Positions 37,556-39,512 of a stretch of DNA of 39,512 nt are shown here, piece after piece (position 1 is the first letter of the stretch; each line of letters opens with the position of its first letter). The position numbers and the translations under genes are program-made. Source of the stretch: Elusimicrobia bacterium GWB2_63_22 (GTDB lineage: Bacteria > Elusimicrobiota > Elusimicrobia > Elusimicrobiales > UBA9959); assembly GCA_001799735.1 (NCBI GenBank), contig MGUA01000012.1, positions 40,312-79,823 of the forward strand, read 5' to 3'. Under the pieces are notes generated by a model, which saw only the letters and a program-made list of their open reading frames with translations, made no database searches and was not told where the DNA came from.

Positions 37556-38833
37556 ATGCGGGGGGTAGAAACTAACGAAGAGAAGACGAGAAAGCTGATC
37601 AGGCTGCACGCGCTGGCTTCCAGCGTGATGTCGCTGATAGCCTCTCTGGTGTATTTCGCGCCGAATTTCCCGTTCCCGAGGGTGATCGGCCTGCTCGCCC
37701 TGGCCGCCTCCGTCCTGTATTTCCTGTATTTCCTGGGCTTCGACCTGGTCTCCAGGACCGGGATCAAGTCTTCCGCCGTCATCCTCAGCCAGATAGGGGT
37801 CTGCCTCTTCTCCGCCTCCATCTATTTTACCGGGGGCATAGTTTCTCCTTTCATCTTCCTCTATTTCGCCGTACTTGTTTCCGAGGCGATGTACGGCCTG
37901 GACAACCGCGTCACCCTGCCCGTCAGCCTGGCCTGCTACCTGTCTATCGCGGGGATACAGTTCTTCGGCCTGCTGCCGAACCCGGTGCCGTGGTCGGTAG
38001 AGGTTTACCGCAGCCCGTTGGCGGTCTTTCTTATCGTGGCGATCACCGCCGCCTACCTAATCCTGACGCAGGGCATGAGCCGGCGCATCATCTACAACCT
38101 GCGCGAGGGGATAAAGGACGAGGAGGCCGAGAAGGACGCCCTGCTGAAAAAATTCTCGGAGCTCAACTCCACCTCCCAACTGGGCGTGCTGGCGCACCGC
38201 ATAGCGCATGACCTGCGCGGGCCGATCGCCTCAATCTCCGGCTACCTGCAGGTGGAGATGCTCAAGCAAAAAAAACCGGAAGACCAGGAGACGCTGCGGG
38301 AGCTGGAAGAAGTGGTGGAGAATATGTCCGAAGCCCTGCGCGGGATAACCCGGTTCGGCCGGCCCGGAGGCGGCAGGACGGAGAGCATCCGCCTTTCCGA
38401 GTTCGTAGATACGCTGCTGGCCATAGTGGCTTTCTCCCCGCAGTCCGCCGGGGTGCGCTTTGCCAAATCCACCTCCTGCGACGGGCAGACCATCTGCGGT
38501 TCGCGGGCCGACCTGCAGCAGGCTTATTTCAATATCATGAAGAACGCCATAGAGGCGGTGCGCGACAACCCGGGGGAGAAGACCGTGGAGCTTTCGGCCG
38601 CGGTGCAGGGCGGGGAAGCCGTGATAACGGTGGCGGACAACGGCCCCGGCATCACCCCGGAGATCATGGCCTCCCTCTTCAAGAAGTCGGTGACCACCAA
38701 GAAGGACGGCACCGGCGTGGGCATGCTTATAACCCGGGACCTGCTGGCCCGCAACGACGCTTCCATAGAGCTGCGCAACCGCGAGAGCGGGGGCCTGAGC
38801 GTGGTGACGCGCCTGCCGCTGTCTGTGTCTTAA
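37556..38833 (+). CDS. Membrane sensor histidine kinase
   Basis: A 425-residue inner-membrane kinase with five or six hydrophobic helices in residues 20-170. A DHp helix follows with the phosphoacceptor His in HRIAHDLRGPIASISGYL (about residue 220). The catalytic domain has N-box FNIMKNAIEAV, G1 DNGPGIT and G2 GTGVGMLI. GGGGAAC precedes the ATG. The membrane half resembles the kinase at 20310-21596, so both belong to one local family. It follows the Mrp-like ATPase by 9 bases, but a functional link is unclear; no receiver protein is beside it. Confidence 0.9.
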   Translation: MRGVETNEEKTRKLIRLHALASSVMSLIASLVYFAPNFPFPRVIGLLALAASVLYFLYFLGFDLVSRTGIKSSAVILSQIGVCLFSASIYFTGGIVSPFIFLYFAVLVSEAMYGLDNRVTLPVSLACYLSIAGIQFFGLLPNPVPWSVEVYRSPLAVFLIVAITAAYLILTQGMSRRIIYNLREGIKDEEAEKDALLKKFSELNSTSQLGVLAHRIAHDLRGPIASISGYLQVEMLKQKKPEDQETLRELEEVVENMSEALRGITRFGRPGGGRTESIRLSEFVDTLLAIVAFSPQSAGVRFAKSTSCDGQTICGSRADLQQAYFNIMKNAIEAVRDNPGEKTVELSAAVQGGEAVITVADNGPGITPEIMASLFKKSVTTKKDGTGVGMLITRDLLARNDASIELRNRESGGLSVVTRLPLSVS

Positions 38834-38864
38834 GTCACTTTCCACTCCCTCAAAAAACTTGCTA

Positions 38865-38899
38865 GCATTGTTGCCGGGGAATATTTCAGGCAACAATGC
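38865..38899 (+). promoter_or_regulatory. Palindrome covering the lycopene-cyclase-domain start codon
   Basis: GCATTGTTGCC (38865-38875) and GGCAACAATGC (38889-38899) are perfect 11-bp inverted copies around a 13-base loop. The right arm contains the ATG at 38896-38898. It could be an RNA hairpin hiding the start, or an operator for a dimeric regulator. Confidence 0.7.
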
Positions 38900-39216
38900 C
38901 AGTCTACTTAATACTGTATTTAACATTGTTCTGGGTGCCGGCCGCCCTGTTCGTCCTTTTGGGGCTGGGCGCTTGCGCCCCGGCCACCCGCAGGGCCTTC
39001 TGGGCCGCCTCCGCCGCCATGGCGGTGGTCTCGGTGGTGATGGAGTACCTTTTTCTCAAATTCGACGTGTGGTTCTTCTCGGAGAAGATAGACCGCCTGC
39101 TCGGCCTCTGGATCGGAAGCGCGCCGGTGGAGGAGTTCGTGTTCTGGTTCGGCGCCACGCCGTTCTGCCTGGCCGTGTACCTAAGCTACCGCCGCCTCTT
39201 TAAAAAAAATGCCTGA
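38896..39216 (+). CDS. Lycopene cyclase domain protein, first half (CrtYc-like)
   Basis: A 106-residue membrane protein with three hydrophobic helices and APVEEFVFWFGATPFCLAVYL near residue 76. The P-V-E-E-F-x-F motif is typical of the small subunits of heterodimeric lycopene beta-cyclases (CrtYc/CrtYd, CarR type), which cyclise lycopene ends. FDVWFFSEKIDRLLGLWIGSAPVEE parallels W-x-F-x-x-x-x-L-G-x-W-x-G/P-x-E-E blocks of the family. The start is embedded in a palindrome and lacks a ribosome-binding site. It overlaps the next gene, whose domain is similar, by 8 bases. Which end group is made cannot be told. Confidence 0.85.
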   Translation: MPVYLILYLTLFWVPAALFVLLGLGACAPATRRAFWAASAAMAVVSVVMEYLFLKFDVWFFSEKIDRLLGLWIGSAPVEEFVFWFGATPFCLAVYLSYRRLFKKNA

Positions 39217-39512
39217 CATAGACGAACTATTGAGCGAGGAAGACAGGAAGAAAAAGGACGCCACGGCGCAGAAGCGCTGGCCGGCCACCGTGGTGCTGGC
39301 CGCGCCGTTCTTCCTGCTGGTCATTCCGCTCTACCGGGCCGCCCGCGAGCGTGTTAACTGGAAGGCCGCCCTGGCGATGATAGCCACGTTCGAGGGGCTG
39401 ATGCTCTGCGCCGAGCTCTTTTCCGTGTCGCGCGGCCACTGGATCTGGAACCCCAACCGCATCCTGGGCCCGTCCTTCTTCGGCGTGCCGATAGAGGAGC
39501 CGCTGCTGTATT
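39209..39512 (+). CDS. Lycopene cyclase domain protein, second half (CrtYd-like), truncated by window end
   Basis: 101 codons are visible and the gene continues beyond the window. A charged N-terminus (MPDIDELLSEEDRKKK) precedes hydrophobic helices. WIWNPNRILGPSFFGVPIEEPLLY has the P-I-E-E motif equivalent to P-V-E-E in the gene before it. Heterodimeric cyclases are encoded by two adjacent genes in this order, so the pair likely forms one enzyme. ATG 39209 overlaps the end of the first gene, indicating coupled translation. Other carotenoid genes would be expected just outside the window. Confidence 0.85.
   Translation, partial: MPDIDELLSEEDRKKKDATAQKRWPATVVLAAPFFLLVIPLYRAARERVNWKAALAMIATFEGLMLCAELFSVSRGHWIWNPNRILGPSFFGVPIEEPLLY

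Noticed and set aside
1-39512. CRISPR array
   Set aside because: No series of short regularly spaced direct repeats was found. The Cas4-like nuclease is not beside cas genes.

Overview
The window is 39.5 kb of GC-rich, densely coded bacterial chromosome carrying about 36 protein genes, two tRNA genes and many short intergenic repeats. The core genes (secG, rsmD, uppP, gap, pgk, tRNAs) are bacterial. No gene here fixes the phylum. The mix of a group 3b-type [NiFe] hydrogenase, a thermococcal-looking HypA/HypB pair, a cyclic-2,3-diphosphoglycerate-synthetase-like protein in the glycolytic operon and many leaderless-looking promoters would fit an uncultured lineage such as groundwater Elusimicrobiota. 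That is a low-confidence guess.

Layout. 1-4376: end of a sugar-nucleotide epimerase/decarboxylase, then gap, a cyclic-2,3-DPG-synthetase-like gene, pgk and secG, all on +. 4377-11757: a CNNM-CBS-EIIA fusion (-), tRNA-Leu(GAG) and lysA (+), then on the minus strand a peptidoglycan amidase, a three-gene glycosyltransferase operon and tRNA-Ala(GGC). 11895-19136: alpha-glucan phosphorylase, a cold-shock protein, a secreted protein (-), a DUF3467 protein, a response-regulator/metallo-beta-lactamase fusion (-), rsmD and an Fe-S PD-(D/E)XK nuclease. 19147-24124: an AI-2E-family permease (-), a membrane histidine kinase (+), and a sixA-spoIID-uppP envelope operon (-). 24328-30639: a four-subunit NAD(P)-linked [NiFe] hydrogenase (sulfhydrogenase type) with its maturation protease and an NhaC antiporter, then ybaB. 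30710-33053: apbE and a secreted protein (-), then a gene-free stretch with nested inverted repeats. 33099-36381: an ECF sigma / probable anti-sigma pair followed by three secreted proteins, two sharing an RcpC/CpaB-like domain. 36426-39512: hypA with an Mrp/MinD-type HypB candidate, a second membrane histidine kinase, and two overlapping lycopene-cyclase-domain genes, the last cut by the window end.

How it fits together. The hydrogenase operon encodes the Fe-S, flavin/NAD, small and large subunits plus the protease that would trim the large subunit. The hypA/HypB-like pair 8 kb downstream would load nickel. NhaC, a few bases behind the protease gene, may tie hydrogenase expression to sodium/proton balance. 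gap, the cDPG-synthetase-like gene and pgk form one glycolytic unit, and the phosphorylase supplies glucose-1-phosphate from glycogen.

Main points for a second look: the archaeal-style HypA plus Mrp-type HypB; the CNNM-CBS-EIIA fusion; a recurrent pattern of a -10 box 6-9 nt upstream of the ATG with no ribosome-binding site; the cDPG-synthetase-like gene between gap and pgk; an unexplained nested inverted-repeat element upstream of an ECF sigma operon with duplicated RcpC-like proteins; gene-end hairpin repeats, one of which supplies the nhaC stop codon; and a split lycopene cyclase whose start codon lies in a perfect 11-bp palindrome.
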